Below, one piece after another: positions 1-11,610 of a DNA stretch of 64,000 bases. The DNA comes from Diphasiastrum complanatum (Eukaryota; Streptophyta; Lycopodiopsida; Lycopodiales; Lycopodiaceae), in the NCBI GenBank assembly GCA_029204225.1, contig CM055105.1:18207226-18271225 (forward strand), in the 5' to 3' direction. A program made the translations under genes and the position numbers. How positions within the stretch are numbered: position 1 is the first letter of the stretch; each line of letters begins with the position of its first letter. The notes beneath the pieces are model-generated. The model was not told the DNA's origin, searched no databases, and saw only the letters and a list, made by a program, of their open reading frames with translations.

Positions 1-1250
1 GGAACCCGTTTTTTTGCTAGTATTCTGGAAGTATTTGTCTTGCAAGGTAGAGAAGCTAGGTTTTTTCAAAAGACGTTCAATTTCTCGAACGTTTTCAGCA
101 TCGCCAAGGTGTGCAAGGAGTTTAGCAGTAGGGTTTATGGAAAGTTCAATGGCAGCATCAATCATGTATTGTCGGATATATAGAAAGACAATGTGGGACT
201 TGACAACCTCTCTAGCAGGTTTATGCAACCAAAGGAAGAAGGCGTTAAGCTGATTTTGCAGAGACGCACCAGGAAAGAAAATGGAAAGATGATTCATTAT
301 ATACCAGATAGAGTGATCCAAACATATGATAGAAGAATTGTTTTTGCACTTATCACCGCATTTGCACTTAAAGAAGGGTCTTTTCCAGTTCCAGATTCTA
401 GCTTGATGAAGGTTCATTCTGTTAAAGCCGGTGTCAAAATGGCCTCTAGTTCTAGCCTAGGTCTGCTCAGAAGGACATCTTGAAGGTTCGAATCTGCTCA
501 TCTTGATAACAGTATCAAAGGCAATAGGAGTATCAAAAGAAGGATTCTTATGCAAAGCAGCAAGCTTGCATGCTTGGACTTCTTCATCAGTGAGATGAGC
601 AAGAGCGGTCCAAAGCTCAATAGAGATAGGTGCTAGGAAGTTGACAGAAGGAAGGCTCCAAAGTTTCTAAGCAGTTTTTGCAGATTTAAATTCAATGACA
701 CGACTAGGTACCAATGGTACTTGGCAGCTATTGGCTTGATAAAATTCAAAGGCAGATTGATTTCCCACATCACAGATTTCTTGCAAGAAAGACTCTAACT
801 GAGAAGCACTGTCTTCATCAAGGTCTTCGGTAAAAATCAACGGGTGAGGTGAAGTAGGAGCAGTAGAAGGGACAGGAGTATCAATAGAGGAGTCACCATT
901 TTCTTTTTCCAGGCAAGCAAATACTTTCCGAACATGCGTATTACAGAATTTTTCCTCAGCAGCAATTCGTTCAGCATAGTTTGAAAGTTCCATATAAATT
1001 TTTTCAACCATGCTAAGGGATTCCTTCTTTTTAATAAAATTTGTATAAATTTTGATCCAATCCATGATGCACATCAAATCAACATATCATCCGGGCCAGC
1101 AGCATTACAAGTACTCATATCATAAGAAGTAATCAAATTGTGAACTTCAACGGCCTTCTTCATGCAACATATAATAGCCTGAACAAAAGGACTAGGAGGA
1201 GGAAGGGGCTCCCCATAGCCAAGAGTAACCGCATACAACAGACCTTGTTA
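1..1250 (-). pseudogene. Unrecognised broken coding unit, runs off left edge
   Basis: Reading leftward from about 1250, coding-like sequence continues to the window edge. A first stretch has a proline-rich PLPPPSP motif near 1195. A frame change near 1078 leads into a 136-residue open frame (667-1077) with an acidic, Ser/Thr/Pro-rich middle. The same frame then continues past a TAG at 667-669 and another TAG near 469-471 down to base 1, giving roughly 350 coherent residues in all. The distal part contains a Cys-rich KCKCGDKC cluster and Trp/Phe-rich helical-looking sequence. Both stops could come from CAG by one C-to-T change. I do not recognise the family; it could be a transposon protein or a lineage-specific gene. 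The C-terminus lies outside the window. Confidence 0.45.
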
Positions 1251-1279
1251 GCCATAAAATACAAATAAAGGTAAAGGTT

Positions 1280-1503
1280 TGGTGCTACCCCGACCAAAGG
1301 GTAGCCGGGGTGGCATCACAGATGCTAGAGAGAGAGTAACAAGATTTCACATAGTCCCTCTTGACAAGTCAAGACCAAACCCTTTGAACCCTTCAATTTA
1401 TAGCATAACAGGTAAAAATACAACTATATAAAGTTTAACAATACAGAGTACCATAAAGCGAAGCAAGTTTTAAGACACCCAGATGTTACCTACCACCATC
1501 CCA
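1280..1503. repeat. Dispersed repeat, copy 1 (second copy at 47388-47700)
   Basis: Starts with a GCTACCCCG block and a short GA tract, then CCTCTTGACAA, ACCATAAAGC and a terminal CC(A/T)(A/G)CCACCATCCC block. The same blocks occur in the same order at 47388-47700, where the GA tract is expanded to 142 bp. Gaps between the blocks vary, so this is a diverged repeat family rather than a recent duplication. Its class is unknown. Confidence 0.6.
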
Positions 1504-2639
1504 CACAACAAAACCGCACAAGTTAGTCGCGTGAGGAAGACAGGTGTCATAGCTGAGCATCAGTTGTAATTCATGTCCGAAACAAGATTCACCACTTTAT
1601 GAGCTAGGTTGAATAAAAAACAAGTGCATCCAATCTTCCCAATCATTCATTTCATAGCTTAGCAATACTTTTTGCCCTTTTAACGAAGCCGTATCAGGGC
1701 AGATGCCATACTGATCAGTAAAGGAGCAAAAAGAACGTATTAATTTCACATATACATTCTTCATGTAAGCAGCTATCTTTCATTACACAGATGGACAGAG
1801 ACTGGCCGATGGTCACAGCGCTAGGTACTAGAGCACCACCGTGCTATACTAGCCCCCACAAGCCTCCCGTATCAGTTTACCGAGAGTCAAAGCGCCGAAC
1901 AACTTGGGCAAATCCATGCCATTTAAGTGTACCATGGTCGAGCTCTATATAATTACTTGACTTTACTTATATTAACTAGACACTGGATGTAGAGAGAAAA
2001 ATATTTAAAAAAACTCATATCTACTGCGCATGCAGGATCAGCGTATACTTTTTTATTACTTTAAAAAACATTACGCACAAGGTTTGTAAGTCATCATAAA
2101 TACGTAAGTAAAATCATGGTATCAAGTTAGGTCACCCACCGTATTGGTGGTATTCTGTAAAGCGTCATACCTGAATGAGAGTTGAAGTCATCTCTTGTGA
2201 ACTATCCATCTTCAGCTGCTTTAAACGAATCACCTACGTGCTAAAGCATTCACACCGCACGTATTGATTTAAGTATAGAGTACTCTCGAAGCCAGACAGA
2301 ATCATTATCAATAGTTAGCTACGTAGATTAATCGTATCTTTTTTCATTCTTTCGATAGCATTTCTCACCGTATACAGAAAATTAGTAATGGCAATCACTA
2401 CTACTCACGAGCATATTAGCACATCCCACCACCTTTTTTACTACATCATTATCCGTAATCATAGCCATCACTAGTTTATCATAGACGAATCCCATCATAT
2501 TCTTTATCAAACCTATAGAGCAATAGTATGTAGCAATATTACGTACAGTTTATAGCCAATCATACATAGTAAGGGCATTCTTATCAACCATATTCATGCA
2601 ATAGTTTATGGTAATTCCAGAAATCAACTGGTAAGCCAG
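1504..2639. other. No gene recognised
   Basis: AT-rich sequence with stops in all frames and no recognisable protein, RNA or terminal repeat. Confidence 0.5.
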
Positions 2640-2830
2640 CGGTCCATCGCAGTTTTGAATGCATTACACATTGAAAAATGCAAGCAACATTGCTCATACA
2701 GCGAGCAGCAGGTAGATCGCTGTAGTTAAAGCATTAATACACAAAAAACCAGCGCTGGCTAGCGGCCAGATCCGCTACATAGAGGTCGCTGACCAGCGAT
2801 CAATCGCTTTTCAAAAACGTTGATAAATAT
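2640..2830. repeat. AGCG-motif-rich stretch
   Basis: Short direct and inverted copies of AGCG/CGCT recur here, among them CCAGCGCTGGCTAGCGG near 2750 and GACCAGCGATCAATCGC near 2792. The style matches the CAGCGCTG repeats of the LTR-element leader at 12.06-13.7 kb, suggesting a remnant of a related leader. No coding potential is visible. Confidence 0.35.
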
Positions 2831-3935
2831 ACTCAACAACTAGTTTGTTGTCCAACGCTTTTCATAAGCCACAAAGGTTGAAAAAAATACCTTGAAAGTT
2901 TCCCACGTTTGCCCGCTGGGACAGCGATTGCTTGTAGTATTATCCAATCCCAATATGCCAGTCGCACCTTGCTATTACACAATGGTAATCACAACATCTT
3001 GTGAGCATTCATCTTTAGCATGCATACTTCCTTATCAGCGAGCTACCATTCAAAAAGCTCTCACCTTTGTTTGCAATACGATTGTTCTTCCAATAGCATC
3101 CACGAACGTTCTCTTCAATCACAAACACCGTACAGTATAGCAATAGGAAAGCAAGAATGAGGGAGAGAGAGAGAGCAAGACAGCATGAGGGAAAGTGAAT
3201 AGAGTTGTGTGAATTCCCTCTTTATAGAACCAGAGGACACTTAGGTGTACTAAGTGCAAATTGCTACTCACCATTAGATTGACTGTCCATAATGTGCATA
3301 GATCATGGCCATTGAAAGATTCACCACTTTCCCACCATTTTTTAAAAAAAACCTTTTCTGTTAAGTGGGGTCTCTTATCATGGTCAGGCATTTTTTTGCC
3401 ACCACTAGCAAATAAGGTTCGTATGCGACAATTACATTCCACAGAGGTTTGCGAAGCGAATAAAGTGATATATGTACGTAACAGAGCCATGAGAGAGAGA
3501 GAGAGAGCAATGAGCATGTGCATTTGCCATTGGAGTACAAAGATTTGCCATGGTTTCATTGAGGGTTTAGGGTGTGCATTGTGCATTGAATCTTGATCAT
3601 TGATCATTCAAGAATGATGAATCACCATTGATAACTTGATTTTGATATGTCAGATCATAGATGGTAGATCTTGATTGATAGGGTTGAGTGTGGGCATTGT
3701 GAGAGGGGTGTGGGTACCTAGTGGTTGGATTTGGCAACTAGTTAGGAGTTAGAAGTTAAGCATTGATCTTTTTTAGTGGTCAGTAGTTACTAGTTAGTGG
3801 CTTCATTTAGTTAATAGTTGGAACTTGGAACTTGGTGGTTTAGGGTTTAGAACTTAGGGCTTTAAGCGTAGATACTAGATTCTAGAAATTAGATTAGGAT
3901 AGAGAGAGCCTAGAGGGAGACAGAGATCTATCATA
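2831..3935. other. No gene recognised; short GA tracts
   Basis: Open frames here are short and overlap on both strands, as expected by chance. Short GA tracts lie at 3162-3175 and 3491-3507. The 3.55-3.9 kb part is TG/TAG-rich with a few isolated TTTAGGG-like heptamers, too few to be interstitial telomere. Confidence 0.5.
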
Positions 3936-3960
3936 AGAGAGAGAGAGAGAGAGAGAGAGA
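3936..3960. repeat. (AG)n microsatellite
   Basis: Perfect AG dinucleotide run of about 12 units; a second short run lies near 3991-4004. Confidence 0.95.
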
Positions 3961-4024
3961 TCCATCATTTGGATTCTGACTCCTGACTCTTGAGAGAGAG
4001 AGAGGGCCACCATACCGAGGTGAA

Positions 4025-4115
4025 ATCACTGCGGCCTATGGCACATCAGGCACTCAGATGTATATTGCCCCTTCTTTCCACAAAAGACGCATTTAATCCT
4101 TGATTTGTCCTTGTT
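4025..4115 (-). pseudogene. Retroelement Gag zinc-knuckle remnant
   Basis: Translated leftward this gives a CX2CX4QX4C array, KCVFCGKKGQYTSEC, with basic residues on both sides. That is the retroviral zinc knuckle of LTR-retrotransposon Gag with the usual His replaced by Gln. It lies downstream, in the minus direction, of the integrase fragment at 4320-5020. In an intact element gag would precede integrase, so this is rearranged or from another element. Non-functional relic. Confidence 0.5.
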
Positions 4116-4319
4116 GCCTTTCTCTTATGATGTGGATGGTTCTCCACCCTCCTTGAGCTGGTCTGTGCCTTTGTTCTTGTTGGTTTCGAATCTAATACTC
4201 AAAATCATCCCATGTCCTAAGTTTCCTTGTTGATGTCCATAAGACAGCTTCATGTTTAAAATTGCCAAGATTAGAACTACTTTCTTCTATAGTTCTACAA
4301 GTTTCAATAGGTAACATAT

Positions 4320-5020
4320 TGTCAATCCAAGCCACAAATTCCTTCAATGAATTGATTGACTAACTTGGAATAAATACTAATACCACTAGGTAACTACAAC
4401 TTGTAACATAGTTCACTAATTTTCTCAACAACTTCATAAGGACCATAAAAATGTGGAGCTAAGTTCATATTGCTCTGTCCTACTAGAGGTTTCTCAGGCA
4501 CTCCTCTTTAGATGAGGAGAAATCACTTGTGGAAAGTCCAATTGTTCTTCTTGGATAATTAGAGACCTTTTATCCCACCATCTAATCATAGGCACTTTAC
4601 TGATTACCCTTGCATCCTAGCACCAAGCTATGCATGTCAAATACAATATCCTCAATAACTTCATTGTTTAACTCAAAAATGTCAACTGTCACACAAGATT
4701 TTAGATTCCTCCCATACATGGCCATGAAAGGAGGCATAGTAAAACTAGTATGTCTACTATAATCATGAAACAAACTCCACCAAAGGTAAGGAATCTACCC
4801 ACCAAGTTTGTTGATATGCTAGGTAGGCTCTCAACTTCTCTTCCACCACCTGGTTAACACACACTTCGCCCCTCTGTCGTAGGATAATCCCCACAACTAA
4901 ACTCCAGTTTGGTACCAACTCACACTCATCACATCCTTTCCACAAAGGAATAAACTTGACCAACTTGGTGAGTCAATCCACAACCACCCACAAGTACTCA
5001 TGTTGCTTAATCGTGTGTGG
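4320..5020 (-). pseudogene. Ty3/gypsy integrase relic
   Basis: Minus-strand fragments match conserved parts of gypsy integrase: a LTKLVKFIPL block near 4950, a VVEEKLRAYLAYQQTWW block near 4830 followed by LPLVEF, and an AMYGRNL block near 4720 that corresponds to the usual YGR(N/R)P motif. The longest open piece (4763-4963) is 66 residues; the rest needs frame changes and passes several stops. The catalytic Asp/Glu residues cannot all be traced. This is an old, inactive copy with no identifiable LTRs. Confidence 0.65.
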
Positions 5021-5194
5021 AAGACGAGTGATGAAGCATGAAAATGCGTCCCCAACTTTCTCTAGTCATAGTTAAAGGATGAAGCAAACCAAGAGTCTTT
5101 CTACGCTACACCTATATATTTTTACATCTTTCACCAGTTTGACAAGGGAAATCACATCTACCTGTTGGAAATATCAATCCACACTTTAGAGAGA

Positions 5195-5335
5195 ACTATC
5201 AAATAGGGTGGACAGCTCAGTGGTAGAGCATCCCATCCCGCATGAGGACTATCAAACAGGGCGGATAGCTTAGTTGTAGAGCATCCCATTTAGTATGAGG
5301 GAGGTCCTGGCTTCGAATCCCAGTATGTCCATCCA
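5195..5335 (+). repeat. Tandem tRNA-like sequences (tRNA-derived SINE head?)
   Basis: Two adjacent units with a 53-bp period each start ACTATCAAA and continue into a D-arm-like GGACAGCTCAGTGGTAGAGC or GGATAGCTTAGTTGTAGAGC. Only the second continues through an anticodon-arm-like region to a T-arm-like TTCGAATCCCAG and a 3' part that pairs imperfectly with GGGCGGA. Box A-like and box B-like motifs of an internal RNA polymerase III promoter are present. The anticodon stem has mismatches and the first unit is cut after about 43 nt, so this looks like a tRNA-derived repeat or tRNA pseudogene rather than a working tRNA. Confidence 0.5.
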
Positions 5336-5462
5336 CATTCTGATTTATGGATTTCTAACACTACTTTCATAACTTACCAAAATTAAGACGAATAATATGT
5401 GACAAAACGGTTGTTGCATACATTGGCATAGCCTTAGCTTATCCGCAAATACATCCGTCAAG

Positions 5463-5521
5463 AGGTCTTGGCACCCACTTTTGAAACCGAACTTTATTCA
5501 CAAAAGTGGGTGCCAAGACCT
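5463..5521. repeat. Perfect 21-bp inverted repeat (hairpin)
   Basis: AGGTCTTGGCACCCACTTTTG at 5463-5483 is the exact reverse complement of 5501-5521, separated by 17 nt. Sequence beyond the arms does not pair. It could be the core of a short foldback element or a small-RNA hairpin. Confidence 0.8.
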
Positions 5522-5778
5522 CCCACAGTTGAAATTTCATAAATTCATAAAAAATCCTCATCACGCACTTATTCGATTTCTTACGATTCAGAAATTTTGA
5601 TGCCATTCATAATCTCAAGGCTCATGATTTCGATCCAATTTTTTGTGGTAGTTTCAATGAGTAGCTCTACTATAATTTGCAACACACTATCCTTTTGATT
5701 AACTATAAAGAGTAATACAAGCTTTGTGAGTTCTCTCTCCTCTCTTCTCTCAAATGCATTGTTGCACCATCTAATCCT

Positions 5779-5926
5779 CAGCATGCAAGATTTACAAATG
5801 ACATTAACTTTGCTAACCAACTAGAACTCAACAATTAGGGCTTTAGACACCATGTTCAGCATGCAAGATTTACAAATGACTTGAGCTTTGCTAACCAACT
5901 AGAACTCAACAATTAGGGCTTTAGAT
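5779..5926. repeat. 78-bp tandem duplication
   Basis: Two adjacent copies begin CAGCATGCAAGATTTACAAATGAC (5779 and 5857) and end TTAGGGCTTTAGA; they differ at a few positions inside. No coding content. Confidence 0.85.
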
Positions 5927-7688
5927 AATTATTGGCAAGAGATGTATCGGGGTGGTTTCCTATGACTACAAGCTTAAATGTCAGTAGGAAGCCTAGAAAT
6001 GTATGAAACAAGCTGGGAAAAGTATTCACATTGAAAAGTGTGTTCACTTTGTGAAATGTGTCCTCCACGCTAGAAAAAAATGTTCTCCATGCTCAAAATG
6101 ATTTCTCTACATTTTAAGCTACTTTGCAAACATCAATAAGCTTCTTCTCAAGTAAATCACAAACCCTCCTCAGAAAAAACCACAGATATCCAAGAGCTTG
6201 AAAAAATCCAACTATAGAATAATTGCAAGTCTTTCTACTTACAATGTTCCAAGAGAACTTAAGAGCTCCTTCCAAGAGGTACCAAACAAGGTGAGGGCAC
6301 AAAAGAGCATGGCACAACTTCCAAGATGTCGATACCACTCGGCCTCAAGGCTCATACATGCCTAGTCTTATCCACTTAATTAAAACCCCCCAAGGACGCA
6401 AGTTAGTTGAATCATGTCACTGATGCAATTTCGAGCGATTGAAAGCAATTAATAATGAATAATCTGGTTGGTACAAAGCACACAATTGCAAAATTTTAGA
6501 AAAATAACCAAGCTCCTATGTCCATAACTCAAGGGATCTTCTTTCGTCAACATGATTCTTTCCGCTTCCTTAACATAGATCATGTTAGTCTGTTAGGTTG
6601 CTTCACTATAGATGCACATTAAAAGTTGAAATAAGTTATTTAGACTCTAGAGCAAGTAGGTCCTACTTTGTATGATCCACCAATACATGTTATTTTTCAG
6701 AATTGAAGACAAATGTGTAATTTGTTAACAAAACATTCTATGTATGGACTTGAATCTAGCACATTTGGTCTTTTGTAAGCACTGATAATATCCAATCTAG
6801 TCTATTCATAGAGGACGTACCTTACATCCTCCACAGTTTTGTTCCAATTTTGAAGTAAATGTCCTCGAAATATTTCTGTACACATGCACATTGACACATT
6901 GAACATATTGTCCTACTAAATCTACACATTGACCCCTTACTCTCGCATTTTTTTATAAGGCTCATCTTGATAATCAATAATACATCAATCTTTAATAATA
7001 TATGCTCAAAAAAGCATCACCCAATGTATTTCCCGATGACAGCCATCATTTAGGTCTGAAATTACGATTGTTTTACTTCTTTTAGAAAATGCTCACTGTA
7101 AACTATAAACTCATTGCTTTATTTGGAGCACGCACCATAGGCTTTCTCCATTTCCTCCTCATTTTTCTGTTGACTTTTCTTTTCTTGCACTTGTAGATGT
7201 AAACCATCTACGTCAACCTTTCAAAACACAGAATTTATGTTATATCAAATCTCAATGCTCAATCACATTGTGTTTTGCTTGTGAAAGCCAAAGCCAAATC
7301 ATATTACACCTCTGTAGATAGTCTAATGCTCATGAACACATGGTGCAATTCATAAAAGAGCAATCAAGAAGACAAATGGTGGACAGAGCTCCATCAACAA
7401 GAAGGTGTGGGATCTTGTAGTCCAATTTTAGAAAAACGGTTTGAATGTTGTGACAAAGGCAAAATAACTAACACTTGTTACTGAATAGTAAAATGTTCAT
7501 GAACACTCACAGTGATCTAATAGAACCAACAAACTTGACTTTGAAAATTTATTGCCAAAGGGATCAAAAAGAATTCTCCACTAGATGTACAAACGTCTTG
7601 CCAAAGAAGGAGTTCCCTTCATATCAAACACATCAAAAGATTCTATAAAAATCCAAAAAAAATTCCACAAAACACATTCTTGCTTCAA

Positions 7689-7693
<5 letters not shown>
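5927..7693. other. No gene recognised
   Basis: About 1.8 kb of AT-rich sequence with only short chance frames. No LTR, terminal repeat or RNA gene recognised. Confidence 0.5.

Positions 7694-7751
<58 letters not shown>
7694..7751. repeat. (TC)29 microsatellite
   Basis: Uninterrupted TC run about 300 bp upstream of the LINE ORF1 start. The Ser-Leu repeat frames it creates are artefacts. Confidence 0.97.
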
Positions 7752-7754
<3 letters not shown>

Positions 7755-8050
7755 CAGAACTCAGAACTTAGAAGCTTGCAAATCGTGGATTCTTGATTGG
7801 AGGCTGGAATCTGAGCCTTGGCTGGCAGCGCGCAAGAGGCTTGAGCCTTTGAGGCATTTGGTATTTGCGAGTTTGATCGGTGATCTTTGCGCAATAGCTA
7901 GAGCCTGGAGCGGCCCTTCTCAGCGAGCTACATGCATCACTTCTCAAGGCGTGCTCAAGACTCACTGTTGACTAATTGTTCATTGTAGCTTTTTTGAAAT
8001 TTGAATATCCTTGGACAGTAGCTAGCTGAGCCAATCTGTCTACTTTCCAC
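7752..8050 (+). other. Probable 5' leader of the LINE
   Basis: Lies between the TC tract and the ORF1 start. It has higher GC than the surroundings and no frame of its own. It is assigned as LINE 5' untranslated sequence only by position; no internal promoter motif is certain. Confidence 0.35.
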
Positions 8051-9055
8051 ATGGCGCCTAAGAAAAAGGGGGGCGCCCCTACACCCCCCCCTCTATTCAT
8101 CTCTTCTCCTCCCCCGTCATCTACGATGGAGGGGGATGCTATCTCACCTACAGCAACCTCACCACTGGCTGCAGAAGGCTCCATCACTGGTGCACCCTCT
8201 ATTTTCACCACCAATATACTTGCTGTCACAGAAACGCCTGCAAATCAGCAGCCCACGGTCGATTACACTCATTCCAAGCCTATTGAGAGTCTTTATGCCT
8301 ATGATATCGGTTTCATCCGAAACGAAATCCTCAGCCTTAAGAAACAACTACACTTCTTTGAAATGGCGAATGGCAAGTTGGTTATGAATCTCATAGGTGT
8401 CAAAGAACGGGTGGAGCAGCTGGAGCAAGAAAATATACATCTCAAGCAACGGATTGCAGAACATGTACCTCCTTCGAACGAAACTTCCAACAAAATGTCT
8501 TGCTTGGAAAAACAAGTCGAAGAGACGAAGACATGGGCAACACTCTTCAAACCGGACGATATGGACAGCAAACTCTCATCCCTTGCAAAACAGGTTGAAG
8601 GAACGACATCGATCCTCCAACAAGGCAATCACCCCCATATCTCAGCCTCTATGATGGATAACAATTTGGAGACAGTTTTGGATGAACAAGCTAGAAGAGC
8701 TAAAAAGGCTCTTAAAATTAGAGTAAGAGGCATTGCCAACGGCAGTAAACCAATAGAAGAAGCTACAGATTTACTCATCTCCAAATTATCTCATGTTGTT
8801 GATGGTTTTGATACGGCATGGCGTAGTAAATTTGATGACAACATTCTTTTTATCAAATTTTGCTCACTTCAACACCGCAATGCAGCCCTTCGGCTTAGAG
8901 CAAAACTCAAAGGCACTTTCATTTATATGGATGATGATTTGACAAATACCCAATGGCTAGCAAGGAAAAAGATTATTCACGAAGCAAAAGAAAAAGGACA
9001 AAGGGTCGTTTTTATCGACGGCAAACCGAGATATTTCGACCTCCTCTCACACTAG
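8051..9055 (+). CDS. LINE ORF1 protein (RNA-binding, coiled-coil)
   Basis: Intact 334-residue frame. The N-terminus is basic (MAPKKKGG) and Pro/Ser/Thr-rich to about residue 75. Residues 95-200 contain heptad-like, Leu/Glu-rich sequence around VEQLEQENIHLKQRI, suggesting a coiled coil that would oligomerise the protein. The C-terminal 115 residues (ALKIRVRGIANG to GKPRYFDLLSH) are mixed alpha/beta and resemble the RRM-like plus C-terminal part of L1-type ORF1 proteins. Such proteins bind element RNA and act with ORF2 in target-primed reverse transcription. The ATG at 8051 follows stops in frame and starts the longest frame. The end overlaps the ORF2 frame by about 100 bp. The class assignment rests on layout plus ORF2; this sequence alone is less diagnostic. 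Confidence 0.75.
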   Translation: MAPKKKGGAPTPPPLFISSPPPSSTMEGDAISPTATSPLAAEGSITGAPSIFTTNILAVTETPANQQPTVDYTHSKPIESLYAYDIGFIRNEILSLKKQLHFFEMANGKLVMNLIGVKERVEQLEQENIHLKQRIAEHVPPSNETSNKMSCLEKQVEETKTWATLFKPDDMDSKLSSLAKQVEGTTSILQQGNHPHISASMMDNNLETVLDEQARRAKKALKIRVRGIANGSKPIEEATDLLISKLSHVVDGFDTAWRSKFDDNILFIKFCSLQHRNAALRLRAKLKGTFIYMDDDLTNTQWLARKKIIHEAKEKGQRVVFIDGKPRYFDLLSH

Positions 9056-11610
9056 GAACTTGGGGCCCCAGGTTTAGAAGCTGCCCGAGATCCCCTACCA
9101 CTTTGAGACTTGGCTTCTGGAATTGCAATGGTTTTTTATCATCATCATCGGCAAGAGATTTTGCTGATTTTATTAGCAAATGTGACAATTTGTTATTGGC
9201 TGAAACCCATGAGTCTTTATATCATCCTCTTCCACATATACAGGATTACTCTTGGCATTCTATTTTCCGTCCATTTGTGAGGGGAAAAACCTGTCGTGGA
9301 TCTGGCGGAGTAGCTTGTTTATACAGAGCCACCGCAGTTAAGATGGTTAAGCAAGTTCCATATACTCGCTATATATGGCTACATACTATTGGTTCACTAT
9401 TGGGATTACCTCGGGACATTTATATGGCTGTATGTTATTTCGCTCCACAAACTTCGGCGTTTGCTGAATTTGGTGGAGACCCAATTCAGGCACTTTCTGA
9501 TGATATTGCTGTTTTTTCTCAGCAGGGCTACATTTTATTAGCAAGAGATTTCAACCCCCGTACTAGCTCCAGACAGACAGAATTTCGTGCAAATACTGAC
9601 TTTCTCCGGCTTCACCCTCAAGATATGGGACTAGATCAAGTATCACATGATGCACACACTACAGTTACATCTTTTGGAGAGCAGTTGATTACTCTTGCGG
9701 AGACACATTCTCTGGCCATCCTGAATGGCCTCACACAGTGGCCTTCCTCATCAGAGTTTACATGTTATCCTCATGGTGGAGGACATAGTGTGGTTGACTA
9801 CTTTGTTGGATCACCTACTTTGATCCCTCACATCTCTGACCTCTCCATTACAGCTCCTACCATCTCTGACCATTCACTCTTACGCCTCTCACTTGGTCAC
9901 ATAACCCCGTCTTCTAAAGTTCCACGCTCCTCTTCCACTCACAAACGGATCCCTTTTACTCACTCTGGACTCGCAAACTACACCACAACCTGTCTCAACT
10001 ACTTACTAACTTCCCTTTCACGGCATCAGTTGACCAACGAGCCTCTTTCCTCTCTAAATCCCTCTTAACTGCTGCGTCCTCATCTTTCCCCACCAATACG
10101 ATATCATCTCATAGACGTGTTCACAACCGCTGGTATGATGCAGAATGTCGCTCTCTTCACAAACATGTGGTATATGCCAGATTACACTCCCCTGCAACAC
10201 TCAAGCAACACCAGAAAAAGTATCATAGAGCCACCAGAACAAAGAAGATAACATACCTGCGATCACTCTGCCAAAGGTTGATCCCCTCATCCTCCCTCCT
10301 TTTTCTAGAAACAATTCACCAATTCCTCTTCGACTTTAACCCCCATAGCAATCGACTCCTGGGTCGAATATGCCACGAAACTTTACACCCTAGACTCCCC
10401 TCCTACCTTACTCTCACCACGACCTACCCATTGTACGTTGTTTACTCCACACATGGTTGAAAATGCCATTAAACATGCCAAACTTCATAAAGCCACTGAC
10501 TATGATTCTCTAAACGTAGATTTTCTAAAACTTGTAGCACACCTTATCTCGCCCTATATTGCTCACGCTTTTAACACTGTTGTGACCTCTAGTTTTCCTA
10601 CTGCATGGTGTACTAATATCCTTCATCCCATCTTCAAGGTAGGTGATCCCATGAATGTAGAAAACTACTGCACTATTATGATTGGTCACACTTTGGCTAA
10701 GATTTATGGTTCCATTTTACAGAAAGTTACTGGATCTTTTGTTGAGACTGAGGATTTACATGCTACGGGTCAGGCTGGGTTCAAACTAGGATACTCTACC
10801 TTAGATCAGATTTTCATTTTGAGATGCATCATCGAGGAGGCACGACATCAGAGACAGAGAGTTTGGTGCTGCTTTGTGGATTTTTCCAAAGCTTTTGACT
10901 CAGTTCCTAGACATCTCCTTTTTCAGCGATTATCTTCACTTGGCTTCACAGACGAGACTATTGCCGCGATCATTACCTTATATGAGCGAGTTTGGGCGCA
11001 TTTCAGGGACGGTAGTTGTTGGTCCCCGCTGATACACTCTACCATTGGAGTGAAGCAGGGCTGCCCCTTATCACCTACTCTCTTTGCACTATATATCGAT
11101 GACCTCAAGTAGATTATTCGCGAGGAAGGTGGAGAGGGCTGTCCCTTAGCAGATATCATTATCCCCATTCTCCTATACGCTGATGATGTGGTTCTTCTCT
11201 CATCCTCTGCAACTAGCTTACAAAGACACCTTTCTACTTTACATTACTTCTGTCAGCTTTGGGTATTGACGGTTAATGCTAAGAAGACCAAGATTATGGT
11301 GTTCAACACCAATAGACAGCATATGAGAGATGTGACCTTCTATTATGATGGGTTGCCGATTGAGATTGTGACCTCTTACACTTATTTGGGAGTACTTTTC
11401 TCTGGTCCACTACTCACATTTCGACCGGCAGCCCTCACCAAACTCCGTAAGGGGCATACTTCTCTTGTTCATGTGGAGAGATTTTGGTCCACGTATTATG
11501 TACAGGATTCTACTACCAAATGCTTGCTATTTTCTGCCACTATCTCCCCGGTTGTTCTATACTCTGCTGAGACTTGGTGCCCGGATTCTCATGCTCAGCA
11601 GGATGATTAG
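8953..11610 (+). pseudogene. LINE ORF2: endonuclease and reverse transcriptase, broken
   Basis: An APE-like endonuclease is read in 8953-10068: LGFWNCNGF, LLAETHE, GSGGVACLY, ARDFN (the usual GDFN with Gly changed to Arg), VVDYF and SDHSLL. A frame change near 10060 leads to a linker with RWYDAECR. A second change near 10440 returns to the first frame for reverse transcriptase: VENY, TGQAGFK, VDFSKAFDSV, GVKQGCPLSP and the catalytic YADD at 11176-11187. One in-frame TAG at 11110-11112 interrupts the RT just before YADD. After about 11610 an LTR-element sequence begins, so the 3' end is missing. The product would nick target DNA and copy LINE RNA; this copy cannot make full-length protein. Confidence 0.9.

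Noticed and set aside
3119-3607. 162-residue minus-strand frame
   Set aside because: Low-complexity composition, overlapping plus-strand frames of similar length and no recognisable motif.
3550-3900. Interstitial telomere repeat
   Set aside because: Only two or three isolated TTTAGGG-like heptamers, no array.
5206-5335. Functional tRNA gene
   Set aside because: Anticodon stem and acceptor stem have mismatches and the first unit is truncated.
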